A program made the position numbers and the translations under genes. A stretch of 60,626 nt of DNA, taken from Ruminococcus sp. UBA1394 (GTDB lineage Bacteria; Bacillota; Clostridia; Oscillospirales; Ruminococcaceae). The notes under the pieces are model-generated. The model searched no databases and had not been told where the DNA came from. It saw only the letters and a list, made by a program, of their open reading frames with translations. The stretch covers positions 1 through 60,626 of the forward strand of contig DBQM01000053.1 in assembly GCA_002305725.1 (NCBI GenBank). The letters run 5' to 3'. Shown here piece after piece: positions 32,436 through 41,538 of this stretch. Each line of letters starts with the position of its first letter. Position 1 is the first letter of the stretch.

Positions 32436-33404
32436 TCACATATCAATCCTTATAATACCGTTGCGTTCAAGGTTATGCAGGAACATAAAACGAGCTTCAT
32501 CACGGCATTCGGGTTTTATAAGGTAATACATATAGCATTCAATAAGAAAAAGGCGGTTGGCAGTTCTTCCCTCAATTTTAAACTGATTGAATCCCATAGG
32601 AAGATATTTGTTGAATATAGCGTCCGGACTGATGTGATGAGTACACTTTTTACTGTCAAAAATCGACCTTCCGCCCGACGGGCAGTTAATATTTTTTGTT
32701 ACTGTAACATCGGAATAATCAGACATTCTGAAAGGCTTGCCGGGATATTTCTTAATATGGTTGCAGTATGCTATCTGCTGGAGTCCGACCTGGTAATATT
32801 CTTCGCTTCTGTACGGACAGTTCGGCACACAGCTTGAATTAACAAGCAGTTCGAATTTTTCCTTATGCGGCAGCTTTTCAAGAATATCAAATTTATTGTT
32901 CATGTCATAGTCCGCAACAACAACATGATAATCCTTGTTCAGCTCATCTGCAAGCTCTGCCGGGTCAACAATTCTTTTGCAGGTTGAACTTGTTATCTTG
33001 TAATTCGGATATGTATTGCGGATATAATCCTCAAGAAGCGGCGAAAAAACAATTACTTCATTCATGCCGTTATCTGCAAGACGCATTACCATATTGCAGA
33101 ATTCGTCTTTCAGATGTTCTTCTTTCAGCGCAGGGTTCGTAAATGTAAAACGAAGCGGAATCCCCTGACCGTTGAATGCTGAAAGTATGTTTTTTATGTA
33201 CTTCTCGTCACAGGTAGCGCCCCCGACTGTACGTCCCCCGTTCCAGAGTGACGGCGGAAAAACCCCGTAAAAAGAGGCAATTTCAATATTATCATAAAAA
33301 TACTGCGGCATATTCTTCATCATGCTCACAAGAAGAAGATTCATTTTGGCATGACGTGTAAAATCCGGCAGGTGAAATCTTACCTTTTTGGAACTGGTAT
33401 TCAT
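32436..33404 (-). CDS. peptidase U32-like protein
   Basis: This 322-residue protein contains the U32-like cysteine cluster NSSCVPNCPYRSEEY and the ending FKIEGRTANRLFL, with TIM-barrel-like alternation. Relatives include the tRNA-hydroxylation (TrhP) and ubiquinone-hydroxylation (UbiU/V) U32 proteins, which bind Fe-S clusters rather than cleave peptides. The exact role is unknown. The ATG at 33404 follows AAGGAG. Confidence 0.75.
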   Translation of the reverse strand: MNTSSKKVRFHLPDFTRHAKMNLLLVSMMKNMPQYFYDNIEIASFYGVFPPSLWNGGRTVGGATCDEKYIKNILSAFNGQGIPLRFTFTNPALKEEHLKDEFCNMVMRLADNGMNEVIVFSPLLEDYIRNTYPNYKITSSTCKRIVDPAELADELNKDYHVVVADYDMNNKFDILEKLPHKEKFELLVNSSCVPNCPYRSEEYYQVGLQQIAYCNHIKKYPGKPFRMSDYSDVTVTKNINCPSGGRSIFDSKKCTHHISPDAIFNKYLPMGFNQFKIEGRTANRLFLIECYMYYLIKPECRDEARFMFLHNLERNGIIRIDM

Positions 33405-33524
33405 TTTATTCTCCTTTTTTGTAAACTTTATCCGAAAAATTATATTAAAAATCATTTTTATTATAGCATTTTTAATACATTCAGTCAATACCGGTTTTCA
33501 AAAAAGTCCCTTAATTCCCGTTAA

Positions 33525-33971
33525 TTATTTTGAAATGATGTCCTTATCCGCAATGCATACATCATTTATCGCCCTGCGTATAATTTCAATATTTTCAGCA
33601 ATTCTGTCCATGTTGCAGATGATATTTTCCAGCTGAGTTTTTTCCTTGTCGTCAATTATGCCGTCTTCGGCAATATCAACCAGCTGTCTGGATATATCAG
33701 CCATGTCATTGGAAGAACTCAGAAACTGAATAACCATTCTGTCCAGCGATTTTGAATAAGCAATACTGTTTATCTGCTTGTCCCTCAGCAGATAGTCAAT
33801 GGACACATCAAAAAGGTCGCTTAAAGCAATGAGCTTTTCAATTTCCGGAAACGAGCCTCCCGATTCCCACTTTGAAACGGTCTGACGGCTTACATCAAGC
33901 TTTTCCGCAAGTCCCTCCTGCGACATACCGCTTTGTATTCTCAGGTTTCTTACCTTTTCAGAAAATTTCAT
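33525..33971 (-). CDS. XRE-family transcriptional regulator
   Basis: This 148-residue protein has an N-terminal HTH_3 domain (SQEGLAEKLDVSRQTVSKWE) and a helical C-terminal region of about 75 residues. Regulators of this shape are common in Firmicutes and often control membrane or transporter genes; no target is evident here. Confidence 0.9.
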   Translation of the reverse strand: MKFSEKVRNLRIQSGMSQEGLAEKLDVSRQTVSKWESGGSFPEIEKLIALSDLFDVSIDYLLRDKQINSIAYSKSLDRMVIQFLSSSNDMADISRQLVDIAEDGIIDDKEKTQLENIICNMDRIAENIEIIRRAINDVCIADKDIISK

Positions 33972-34084
33972 AATACTCTCCTCTCTGTTTTACTATGTAA
34001 TCATTATATATAAAATCCATTGTTTTCTCAACCAACTTTGCCATGCATTTCCGCAACCGTTAGTTGCACAAAGCAATCAAAAAA

Positions 34085-34248
34085 TCCGGCAGCTAAAACA
34101 AACTGCCGGATAAATATTGCTCCGCCAATTAATCCTTGCCAAATTGGCGGAACAATATTTTTATTTAAAGTGCCATTTTGCTCGCCGCTAAAGCGGCAAC
34201 CGCAAAATATGGCAAACAGATTTCGGCAAGCTTTACTTGCCGAAATCT
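34085..34248. repeat. cluster of four adjacent inverted repeats
   Basis: TCCGGCAG/CTGCCGGA at 34085-34110. A 19-bp stem with one mismatch at 34112-34130/34142-34160. TGCCATTTTGC with an imperfect partner at 34202-34214, enclosing GCCGCT/AGCGGC. AGATTTCGGCAAG/CTTGCCGAAATCT, perfect over 13 bp, at 34218-34248. All lie in the 294-base gap between the guaB stop and the XRE start. None has a strong T-run. Confidence 0.7.
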
Positions 34249-34265
34249 ATAGTACAAGTATTAAC

Positions 34266-35732
34266 TTAAATCTGTGCCGAATAGTTAGGCGCTTCCTTTG
34301 TGATATAGATATCATGCGGATGGCTTTCCTTAAGACCTGCGCCTGTGATTTTCACAAATCTTGACTTTTCGTGGAGTGTCGGAATATCAACACAGCCGCA
34401 GTAACCCATACCGGACTTGATACCGCCCACAAGCTGGAAAACAGTATCAGCAACTGAGCCCTTGAAAGGAACTCGTCCCTCAACGCCCTCCGGAACAAGC
34501 TTTTTAGCACCCTCCTGGAAGTATCTGTCCTTGGAGCCGCAGGCCATAGCGCCCAGACTTCCCATGCCTCTGTAAACCTTGAAGGAACGTCCCTGGAAAA
34601 TTTCAGTATCTCCAGGAGCCTCCTCACAGCCGGCAAGCAGTGAACCGAGCATAACAACATTTGCACCGGCAGCAAGCGCCTTTACGATATCGCCTGAATA
34701 CTTTATACCACCGTCTGCGATAACAGGAATGTTGTGCTTCTGTGCAACTCTTGCAACGTCATAAACCGCTGTAATCTGCGGTACACCGATACCTGCAACC
34801 ACACGGGTAGTACAGATAGAACCAGGACCGATACCGACTTTCAGACAGTCTGCGCCGGCTGCGATAAGGTCCTCAGCAGCCTCAGCTGTTGCAATGTTTC
34901 CGGCAATGACCGGAGTATCCGGATAAGCCTCCTTGACCATTTTAAGACACTTCATGATGTTCTGTGAATGACCGTGAGCAGAGTCGAGGACTAAAACGTC
35001 AGCCTGTGCGTCAATAAGTCTGCCGGCTCTTTCGAGAACGTCTGCTGTTACGCCGATTGCAGCGCCGCAGAGAAGTCTGCCGCTCTTGTCCCTTGCGGAA
35101 TTAGGGTACTGGATAGCCTTTTCGATATCCTTGATTGTGATAAGACCTTTGAGGTAGCCCTTTTCGTCAACCAGAGGAAGCTTTTCGATTTTATGTGTAC
35201 GGAGGATTTCCTGTGCCTGTTCAAGTGTTGTACCGATAGGAGCAGTAATGAGGTTTTCCTTTGTCATTACGTCGCCGATTTTAGTGTTGTAGTCAGAAAT
35301 AAAACGCATATCTCTGTTTGTGATGATTCCGACCAGCTTGCCTGCTCCGTCAACGATTGGAACACCGGAAATCTTATATTTTCCCATAAGCTCGTCAGCG
35401 TCATAAACATATCTGTCTGCTGTGAGAGAAAATGGATTTACAATTACGCCGTTTTCAGAACGCTTTACCTTGTCAACCTCGTCCGCCTGCTGTTCAATAG
35501 TCATGTTCTTGTGAATGATACCGATACCGCCCTCTCGTGCGATAGCAATTGCCATTTTTGCCTCTGTTACTGTGTCCATAGCAGCGGTCATGATAGGTGT
35601 TTTAAGAACGATATCCCCAGCCAGCCTTGTGCCGAGATTGATCATGTTCGGAGTTACGTCTGACTGTCCCGGAATAAGCAGTACGTCGTCAAATGTAAGA
35701 CCTTCTTTTTCAAATTTACTCTCACTAAGCAT
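34266..35732 (-). CDS. guaB: inosine-5'-monophosphate dehydrogenase
   Basis: This 488-residue enzyme catalyses the first committed step of GMP synthesis. The TIM barrel contains the catalytic loop GIGPGSICTTRVVAGIGVPQ, with the active-site Cys. Two CBS domains are inserted at about residues 95-205, and the flap region GSLGAM is present. AAGGAGG precedes the ATG at 35732; longer starts are not credible. Confidence 0.97.
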   Translation of the reverse strand: MLSESKFEKEGLTFDDVLLIPGQSDVTPNMINLGTRLAGDIVLKTPIMTAAMDTVTEAKMAIAIAREGGIGIIHKNMTIEQQADEVDKVKRSENGVIVNPFSLTADRYVYDADELMGKYKISGVPIVDGAGKLVGIITNRDMRFISDYNTKIGDVMTKENLITAPIGTTLEQAQEILRTHKIEKLPLVDEKGYLKGLITIKDIEKAIQYPNSARDKSGRLLCGAAIGVTADVLERAGRLIDAQADVLVLDSAHGHSQNIMKCLKMVKEAYPDTPVIAGNIATAEAAEDLIAAGADCLKVGIGPGSICTTRVVAGIGVPQITAVYDVARVAQKHNIPVIADGGIKYSGDIVKALAAGANVVMLGSLLAGCEEAPGDTEIFQGRSFKVYRGMGSLGAMACGSKDRYFQEGAKKLVPEGVEGRVPFKGSVADTVFQLVGGIKSGMGYCGCVDIPTLHEKSRFVKITGAGLKESHPHDIYITKEAPNYSAQI

Positions 35733-35954
35733 AAAAATCCTCCTTAATATACGAAGAAAGCAGCCAATTTTTTTGAGGAAAAAATAAAGCTGACTTTCCA
35801 TTCGCTGATAAATTCTATTTTTATAATGATACTATTTTTTTCGATCAATGTCAAGTGGTTTTTACAAAAAAATCGGGTGAAACGAATTTTAAAAAATTAT
35901 AATTTTTATTGGATGATGCACAACGTCCCAATTGAAAACACCGGCGTTATTTGC

Positions 35955-36023
35955 GTAGGGGCGACCATTGGTCGCCCGATTAAAAAATGTTGGGTATCAC
36001 GGGCGAGCAATGCTCGCCCCTAC
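35955..36023. repeat. REP-like palindrome pair, outer ends mirrored
   Basis: GGGCGACCATTGGTCGCCC (35955-35978 with GTAGG flank) and GGGCGAGCAATGCTCGCCC (36000-36023 ending CCTAC). The pair as a whole begins GTAGGGGCGA and ends TCGCCCCTAC, an inverted repeat of its own. The remaining 306-base gap upstream of guaB is AT-rich with no other recognised element. Confidence 0.85.
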
Positions 36024-36039
36024 AAACTGGAATTTGTCA

Positions 36040-36252
36040 TTATTTTGATAAAAGATATGTTACTATTCCTACTCGCTCCTTATCACATTCTGTCGCACGA
36101 GTCAGTATTTCTGTACCATCTTCATAAACATCATAATATTCAACAATCCATCTGTCACTGAATTCGTCTTTCGGAAATGATTTAGTACTGTATGTTATAC
36201 ACTTTGCTTTATCATAGGAACTTTTTCCATACAAAAGTATTTTATCTTCCAT
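36040..36252 (-). CDS. small hypothetical protein downstream of the riboflavin operon
   Basis: This 70-residue protein, starting MEDKILLYGKSSYDKAKCITYSTKSF, has strand-rich composition and no membrane segment. GAGGAATAACT precedes the ATG. It lies nine bases after the HAD gene on the same strand. No family was recognised. Confidence 0.6.
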   Translation of the reverse strand: MEDKILLYGKSSYDKAKCITYSTKSFPKDEFSDRWIVEYYDVYEDGTEILTRATECDKERVGIVTYLLSK

Positions 36253-36261
36253 AGTTATTCC

Positions 36262-36927
36262 TCACATATTCCGATTTGTCAACTCCTCCACAGCCGCCGG
36301 AATCTCCGTCACACTGCCGACTGTAACCGTGGCACTGTCAAGCTCACCCTTTTCGCAGTAGCCGTAAAGACAGCCTATTGATTTAAGGGAATGTTCAAAG
36401 GCAGTTTCAAGGTCCAAGAACCTGTCGCCGACTATGATAAATTCACCCTCATACTTTTTGCGTATCTCCGTGAAAATCTCCGGCTTGGACTTGAACCCGA
36501 AATCCTCAGTGCAGTAATAGCCGCTGTAAAACCTGTCAAGACCGTGGGCTTTTCTGTGAGCGTCCATGTAGTCGTGCATACAGTTGCTGAGGAAAATCAG
36601 AGTGTGTCCGGCACTTTTCAGCTGTGCAAGAGCATTCTCCGCACCGTCATACAGAACCGATTCTCCTCTTTCTATCATGCCCATCATTTCAACGCTTATG
36701 ATTTTTCCGCAGCGGTCCTGATGTTCTTCGGCAAGCTCCGGCATAAAGCGTTCCCACATAGCCTTTACGGAATAACCTAAATAACTGCTGACCTCCTCAT
36801 AGCTGTAATCATGCAGCGGCGCAAGACCATTGTCTGTCAGATACTTATATCCCACATAAAACGCCGGAACGTAAATTTTTGCACAGTCATGTATTGTGCC
36901 GTCGTAATCAAGAATAATATTCGCCAT
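36262..36927 (-). CDS. HAD-superfamily phosphatase, last recognisable gene of the riboflavin operon
   Basis: This 221-residue enzyme has HAD motif I ILDYDGTIHD, motif II ending in LIFLSNC and motif III/IV GFKSKPEIF...FIIVGDRFLDLE, with a helical cap domain. Its start overlaps the ribH stop (TAATG), giving translational coupling. Riboflavin synthesis needs a phosphatase between RibD and RibH that often belongs to this superfamily, so this gene is a candidate. That function is inferred. Confidence 0.85.
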   Translation of the reverse strand: MANIILDYDGTIHDCAKIYVPAFYVGYKYLTDNGLAPLHDYSYEEVSSYLGYSVKAMWERFMPELAEEHQDRCGKIISVEMMGMIERGESVLYDGAENALAQLKSAGHTLIFLSNCMHDYMDAHRKAHGLDRFYSGYYCTEDFGFKSKPEIFTEIRKKYEGEFIIVGDRFLDLETAFEHSLKSIGCLYGYCEKGELDSATVTVGSVTEIPAAVEELTNRNM

Positions 36928-37394
36928 TACTTTTCAATCTCTCTGATAAGGTTTACCATCTCGATTGCTCCAAGTGCGCAGTCGTAACCCTTGTTGCCTG
37001 CCTTTGTTCCGGCACGCTCGATTGCCTGTTCGATGTTTTCAGTTGTCACAACGCCGAACATCACCGGAATGTCAGCAGCAAGTGAAACAGAGGCAATACC
37101 CTTTGAAACCTCGTTGCAGACATAGTCATAGTGTGAAGTTGCGCCCCTTATAACTGCCCCCAGACAGATTACAGCGTCATACTTTCCGCTGTTCGCCATT
37201 TTCTTTGCGATAAGCGGAATTTCAAATGCACCGGGTACCCATGCCACGTCAATGTCTTCCTTTGCAACGTTGTGCCTTTCAAGACCGTCCATAGCACCGC
37301 CCAGCAGCTTTGATGTTATAAACTCGTTGAACCTTGCCACAACGATACCGATTTTAATGTTCTCCGAAACTACCTTACCTTCAAATACGCTCAT
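36927..37394 (-). CDS. ribH: 6,7-dimethyl-8-ribityllumazine synthase
   Basis: This 155-residue enzyme contains IGIVVARFNEFITSKLL, VPGAFEIPL and GAVIRGATSHYDYVCNE with the catalytic His. Full length. Penultimate step of riboflavin synthesis. AAAGGAG precedes the ATG. Confidence 0.97.
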   Translation of the reverse strand: MSVFEGKVVSENIKIGIVVARFNEFITSKLLGGAMDGLERHNVAKEDIDVAWVPGAFEIPLIAKKMANSGKYDAVICLGAVIRGATSHYDYVCNEVSKGIASVSLAADIPVMFGVVTTENIEQAIERAGTKAGNKGYDCALGAIEMVNLIREIEK

Positions 37395-37411
37395 TTTTCT
37401 TTACTCCTTTA

Positions 37412-38611
37412 TCAATAATTTAAAATATGCCCCATTTTCTTCTGCTTTGTCTTGAGATAAAACTCATCATACTCCGTAGCGTCCATCTGAATCGGAACTC
37501 TCTCGGAAATTGAAAGTCCGAAATCAGCAAGCCCCTCGATTTTAAGAGGATTGTTTGTCAGCAGACGAAGTGAACGGACTCCTAAGTCACGCAGAATCTG
37601 TGCGCCGATATAGTACTCTCTTAAATCCTCATCAAAGCCCAGGGCGAGATTAGCCTCACAGGTGTCCATACCGCCATCCTGTAACTCATAGGCACGAAGC
37701 TTGTTGATAAGACCGATACCTCTGCCCTCCTGCCGCAGATAAAGCAGTATGCCTCTGCCCTCTTTTTCAATCTGGGTCATTGCCGCCGCAAACTGCTGTC
37801 CGCAGTCACAGCGCTGGGAGCCGAATGCGTCACCGGTCAGACACTCGGAATGAACACGGCACAGCACGTTTTCACCGTCACCGATTTCGCCCTTTACAAG
37901 TGCAACATGATGTTCGCCGTTTAGCTTGTTCACATAGCCATAGGCTCTGAAATTGCCGTACTTTGTAGGCATTTTCGTCACCGCCGCACACTCCACAAGC
38001 TTGTCGTTTACTTTGCGGTACTGCTGGAGCGCCTTTATGGTGATAAACTTCAGACCGAACTTCTTTGCCATTTCAAAAAGCTCCGGCGTTCTCATCATTG
38101 TACCGTCGTCACGCATAATCTCACAGCAAAGACCGCATGGTTTCAGTCCGGCAAGCTTCAGGAGGTCAACAGTCGCTTCTGTATGACCGTTTCTTTCAAG
38201 CACACCGTTTTTCTTTGCCAGCAGAGGAAACATATGCCCCGGACGTCTGAAGTCCTCCGGCTTTGCGTTTTCGTCCACGCACTTCATAGCAGTAACCGAA
38301 CGCTCTGCGGCTGAAATACCGGTAGTTGTGCTTACATGGTCGATTGAAACTGTAAATGCGGTTTCGTGATTGTCTGTGTTGTCGTCCACCATCTGAGGCA
38401 GTCTGAGTTTTCTGATGTACTCATAACTCATAGGCATACAGATAAGACCCTTTGCGTGCATTGCCATGAAGTTTACATTCTGGGTTGTGGCGAACTGCGC
38501 CGCACAGATAAGGTCACCCTCGTTTTCCCTGTCCTCGTCGTCAGTCACCATTATAAGCTTTCCGTGACGGAGGTCGTCAAGCGCCTCGTCAACCGTGTTA
38601 AATTCAAACAT
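37412..38611 (-). CDS. ribBA: bifunctional DHBP synthase / GTP cyclohydrolase II
   Basis: This 399-residue fusion has RibB at about residues 1-200 (DDEDRENEGD, MCMPMSYE-type region, GHTEATVDL) and RibA at about 205-399 with zinc ligands CxxDxxxSxRCDC-like (CLTGDAFGSQRCDCG) and LRQEGRGIGL. It supplies both precursors of lumazine synthase. GGAGG precedes the ATG. Confidence 0.97.
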   Translation of the reverse strand: MFEFNTVDEALDDLRHGKLIMVTDDEDRENEGDLICAAQFATTQNVNFMAMHAKGLICMPMSYEYIRKLRLPQMVDDNTDNHETAFTVSIDHVSTTTGISAAERSVTAMKCVDENAKPEDFRRPGHMFPLLAKKNGVLERNGHTEATVDLLKLAGLKPCGLCCEIMRDDGTMMRTPELFEMAKKFGLKFITIKALQQYRKVNDKLVECAAVTKMPTKYGNFRAYGYVNKLNGEHHVALVKGEIGDGENVLCRVHSECLTGDAFGSQRCDCGQQFAAAMTQIEKEGRGILLYLRQEGRGIGLINKLRAYELQDGGMDTCEANLALGFDEDLREYYIGAQILRDLGVRSLRLLTNNPLKIEGLADFGLSISERVPIQMDATEYDEFYLKTKQKKMGHILNY

Positions 38612-38626
38612 AATTGCCTCCTTAAA

Positions 38627-39274
38627 TCAGAACCCGTTCTTCGCCAGAAACTCCGCTGTTATCCGGCTTTCCGGCTTTTTCTCTTGTTTATACCCCATCA
38701 GTTTTTCAACATATTTTCCTATAATATCATTTTCAAGGTTTACCTTATCTCCGCACTTCTTCTCCGATAAAATCGTTTCTTTCGCCGTATGGGGAATAAT
38801 CGAAACGCTGAAACTCTCCGCTGTCACCCTTGCAATGGTAAGGCTGATACCGTCAATGGCAACCGAGCCTTTCTCCACGATATACTTCATTATACCCACA
38901 TCAGCGCTTATGGTATACCACACAGCGTTTCCGTCATTGTGGATATCGGTTATCACGCCCGTACCGTCAACGTGTCCTGCCACAATATGACCGCCGAATC
39001 TGCCGTCCGCCGCCATTGCCCTTTCAAGGTTTACATGACTGCCCGGTTTCAGACCGGAAAGTGAACTGCGGTTTAAGGTTTCGTTCATAACGTCGGCTGT
39101 AAAGGTTTTGCCGGAAATCTCAGCGGCTGTAAGGCAGACGCCGTTTACTGCAACGCTGTCACCGGTTTTAAGGTCACTGAAAATCTTCTCTCCGCCTATG
39201 ACAAGCCGTGTTTCCTTTGCACCTTTTTTCACCGCCGAAATGCTCCCTATTTCTTCAACAATACCCGTAAACAT
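38627..39274 (-). CDS. ribE: riboflavin synthase alpha subunit
   Basis: This 215-residue protein has two lumazine-binding barrels, each beginning with a typical strand (MFTGIVEEIGSI and GHIVAGHVDGTGVI). It dismutates two lumazines to riboflavin. The ATG at 39274 is preceded by GGGAGGTG and overlaps the ribD stop. Confidence 0.97.
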   Translation of the reverse strand: MFTGIVEEIGSISAVKKGAKETRLVIGGEKIFSDLKTGDSVAVNGVCLTAAEISGKTFTADVMNETLNRSSLSGLKPGSHVNLERAMAADGRFGGHIVAGHVDGTGVITDIHNDGNAVWYTISADVGIMKYIVEKGSVAIDGISLTIARVTAESFSVSIIPHTAKETILSEKKCGDKVNLENDIIGKYVEKLMGYKQEKKPESRITAEFLAKNGF

Positions 39275-40359
39275 CAGCGTTTCACCTCCCATTCAATCAG
39301 AAAATCCTCCCCGAAACTGCTTATACGGGGATTTTCCAGCATAAATCCCTCCGCCGGACTGCTGACACCCTCGCCGCCGACAGGTGACGGTGCAGTTTTG
39401 CCGCCGAATATTTTCGGGGAAATATACGCCTGCACCTTGTTAACTATTCCTGCTTGCAGAGCGCTGTAATTGAGCTGAGCGCCGCCCTCTAAGAGAATAC
39501 TGTCGATTTTCAGTTCACCAAGTTTTTTCATAAGCTCCGCAAGGTCAATATGACCGTCCTTCTCGCCCACACGCAGCAGCTTAACGCCCTTTTTCTCGTA
39601 TTCTTCACCGTTTTCCGCTGTTTCAAGACAGGCTATTATCGTGGGGACTTCAAAGGCAGTCTTAACGATATTGCTGTCCAGGGGCGTTCTAAGACGGCTG
39701 TCGCAGATTATCCGGACAGGATTTCTTCCGTTTTCAAGGCGACAGGTAAGCTGAGGGTCATCGGCAAGGACAGTACCCACCCCGACCATTATGGCAGAAT
39801 ACCTCAGACGGCTTTTCTGCACATTCTGCCTTGCCGCCTCGCCGGTTATCCACTTTGATTCACCGTTGTAACAGGCGATTTTTCCGTCAGCAGTCATGGC
39901 GTATTTCATGACAACAAATGGCGTTTTATGGGTTATATAGTGGAAAAACACGTCGTTTACTGCGTCGCATTCCGCCTTTAAAACTCCGCTCTCGACCTCT
40001 ATCCCATGATTTCTGAGAATTTCCGCACCCTTTCCGGCAACCAGCGGATTGGGGTCGTCAGAACCGTAGTACACCTTTTTTATACCGCTTTCGATAATCG
40101 CCTCGGTGCAGGGGGGAGTTTTGCCGTAATGACAGCATGGCTCAAGGGTAACGTAAATTTCTGCGCCGTGCATATCCTCTTTACAGTTGTTTATGGCGTT
40201 TCGCTCAGCGTGAAACTCTCCGCAGCGGTGATGATAGTCACGGCTTATAATTCTGCCGTCTTTGACAATTACCGCCCCCACCATAGGATTGGGAGAAGTG
40301 AACCCTATGCCTTTCACCGCCTCGTCAAGAGCGATTTTCATATATTCTTCCTTAGTCAC
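39274..40359 (-). CDS. ribD: bifunctional riboflavin deaminase/reductase RibD
   Basis: This 361-residue protein has an N-terminal deaminase with zinc motif HAERNAI and PCCHYGKTPPC, and a C-terminal reductase (AMTADGKIAC, DSILLEGG). The GTG at 40359 is chosen since GGAGG lies eight bases upstream and the product starts in the family-typical manner (TKEEYMKIALDEA). A further upstream GTG at 40392 lacks a site. First gene behind the FMN riboswitch. Confidence 0.96.
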   Translation of the reverse strand: MTKEEYMKIALDEAVKGIGFTSPNPMVGAVIVKDGRIISRDYHHRCGEFHAERNAINNCKEDMHGAEIYVTLEPCCHYGKTPPCTEAIIESGIKKVYYGSDDPNPLVAGKGAEILRNHGIEVESGVLKAECDAVNDVFFHYITHKTPFVVMKYAMTADGKIACYNGESKWITGEAARQNVQKSRLRYSAIMVGVGTVLADDPQLTCRLENGRNPVRIICDSRLRTPLDSNIVKTAFEVPTIIACLETAENGEEYEKKGVKLLRVGEKDGHIDLAELMKKLGELKIDSILLEGGAQLNYSALQAGIVNKVQAYISPKIFGGKTAPSPVGGEGVSSPAEGFMLENPRISSFGEDFLIEWEVKR

Positions 40360-40414
40360 AAAGCGTTCCTCCGAAAAATCAAAAAACTCCACCTTTTACA
40401 GCGGAGCGTTCAAA

Positions 40415-40446
40415 AAATAAAGTCCCCGAAAATTACTTTTCAGGGA
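40415..40446 (-). terminator. expression-platform terminator of the FMN riboswitch
   Basis: Read leftward, GTCCCTGAAAAG pairs with the CTTTTCGGGGAC-like partner across a short loop, followed by TTTATTTTTTG. FMN binding would favour this hairpin and stop transcription before ribD. Confidence 0.8.
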
Positions 40447-40461
40447 CAAAAATTTCATCTT

Positions 40462-40569
40462 ATCTTCTTTCATCCAGACTTTACTGTCGGTTCCGGAATC
40501 TCGCCGGATCGTGCCAATGGCTCGCAGACTTTAACTGCCGGTAGGGAATCAAACCCTGCCCCGAAGATT
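40462..40569 (-). promoter_or_regulatory. FMN riboswitch (RFN element)
   Basis: The complement reads the conserved RFN core: ATCTTCGGGGCAGGGT, then ACCGGCAGT, AGTCTGCGAGC and GGAACCGACAGTAAAGTCTGGATG, closing with GAAGAT that pairs with the opening ATCTTC. This is the aptamer that senses FMN upstream of rib genes. Confidence 0.95.
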
Positions 40570-40584
40570 ATTCTGTTTAATTAC

Positions 40585-40613
40585 ATTGTATCACTGCTTT
40601 ATGTGTTTGTCAA
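40585..40613 (-). promoter_or_regulatory. promoter of the riboflavin operon
   Basis: Leftward TTGACA (complement of 40608-40613), 17 bases, TACAAT (complement of 40585-40590), just upstream of the aptamer. Confidence 0.85.
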
Positions 40614-40626
40614 CAGGAATTATGTA

Positions 40627-41063
40627 TTTTCTTTGCTTGTCCAAAGAAAGTACCAAAGAAAAGACACCCACTCAGACGCCGTGGGCAGCTTGTGCAGCTT
40701 GCGCTGCAAATCACTTGTATTTTGTTACGGGGCATGACTGCTTTGTATAAACTGACTACATCATAATTGCAGATAAAGTCGTTCTATTATAATGAAAGCC
40801 TGAGTGAACTTTAATTGGTTAGTAAAAAATTAAAGTGTAAAAATATGCGAAAAAGCCCAAAAATAAAAACTAACAAAATAATGTTTATTATCCTCTTTAT
40901 TAAAGTTAGCGCAGTAGATTTACAATTATGAATCACCAGGTATGTACCGACCCAGCTGAGTTCAGAAACAAAATACAAGTGATTTGCCGCCTCCGGCGGC
41001 ATGGCAGTCCGGCGGCAGCCGGTGCATTTCTTTGGTTCGTTTCTTGTTGCAAGACAAGAAATG
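40627..41063. repeat. two inverted copies of a ~100-base repeat around a ~240-base AT-rich core
   Basis: Copy A (about 40627-40726) and copy B (about 41063-40967, opposite strand) share a start with a TTTCTT...AAGAAA hairpin, ACCAAAGAAA, a CACC, a variable GC-rich stretch, then the same 19 bases AAATCACTTGTATTTTGTT (40708-40726) and its exact complement (40967-40985). The core has no convincing gene; a leftward ORF across copy B looks repeat-derived. It may be a non-autonomous (MITE-like) element. Confidence 0.65.
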
Positions 41064-41115
41064 AACACCACAATGAAAAAGGCTTTTGCAATAAACCGCA
41101 AAAGCCTTGATTTAT

Positions 41116-41538
41116 TTAGTGACAATGTTCACATTCGCCGATTTCTCCGACAATCGGCAGAGGGTCAATACCCTGTCTTGTGTAATAATCAGAAAGCGCT
41201 GACTTGATAGCCTGCTCCGCAAGGACTGAACAATGGAGTTTTACCGCCGGAAGTCCGTCCAGAGCCTCAACAACAGCCTTGTTAGTAAGCTTTAATGCGT
41301 CCTCGATAGGCTTGCCCTTGATAAGCTCAGTTGCCATTGAAGAAGTCGCAACCGCAGCACCGCAGCCGAATGTCTTGAACTTAACATCGGAAATAACGCC
41401 GTTGTCAATCTTGAGATACATTTTCATGATATCGCCGCACTTTGCGTTTCCAACCTCTCCGATACCGTCTGCATCCTCAATCTCTCCCACATTTCTCGGA
41501 TTTGAAAAATGGTCAAGAACCTTTTCACTATATAACAT
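41116..41538 (-). CDS. nifU: Fe-S cluster scaffold protein NifU/IscU
   Basis: This 140-residue scaffold has three conserved cysteines (GNAKCGD, FGCGAAVA, LHCSVLAE) plus a C-terminal CEHCH that may be an extra metal-binding tail. It receives sulfur from the cysteine desulfurase encoded upstream in the operon. AAGGAGG precedes the ATG at 41538. Confidence 0.95.
   Translation of the reverse strand: MLYSEKVLDHFSNPRNVGEIEDADGIGEVGNAKCGDIMKMYLKIDNGVISDVKFKTFGCGAAVATSSMATELIKGKPIEDALKLTNKAVVEALDGLPAVKLHCSVLAEQAIKSALSDYYTRQGIDPLPIVGEIGECEHCH

Noticed and set aside
40811..41125. Leftward 104-residue ORF with membrane-like segments near nifU
   Set aside because: It runs across an inverted repeat copy and AT-rich core, has no ribosome binding site and its Cys/Arg/Pro-rich middle is encoded by the GC-rich repeat.
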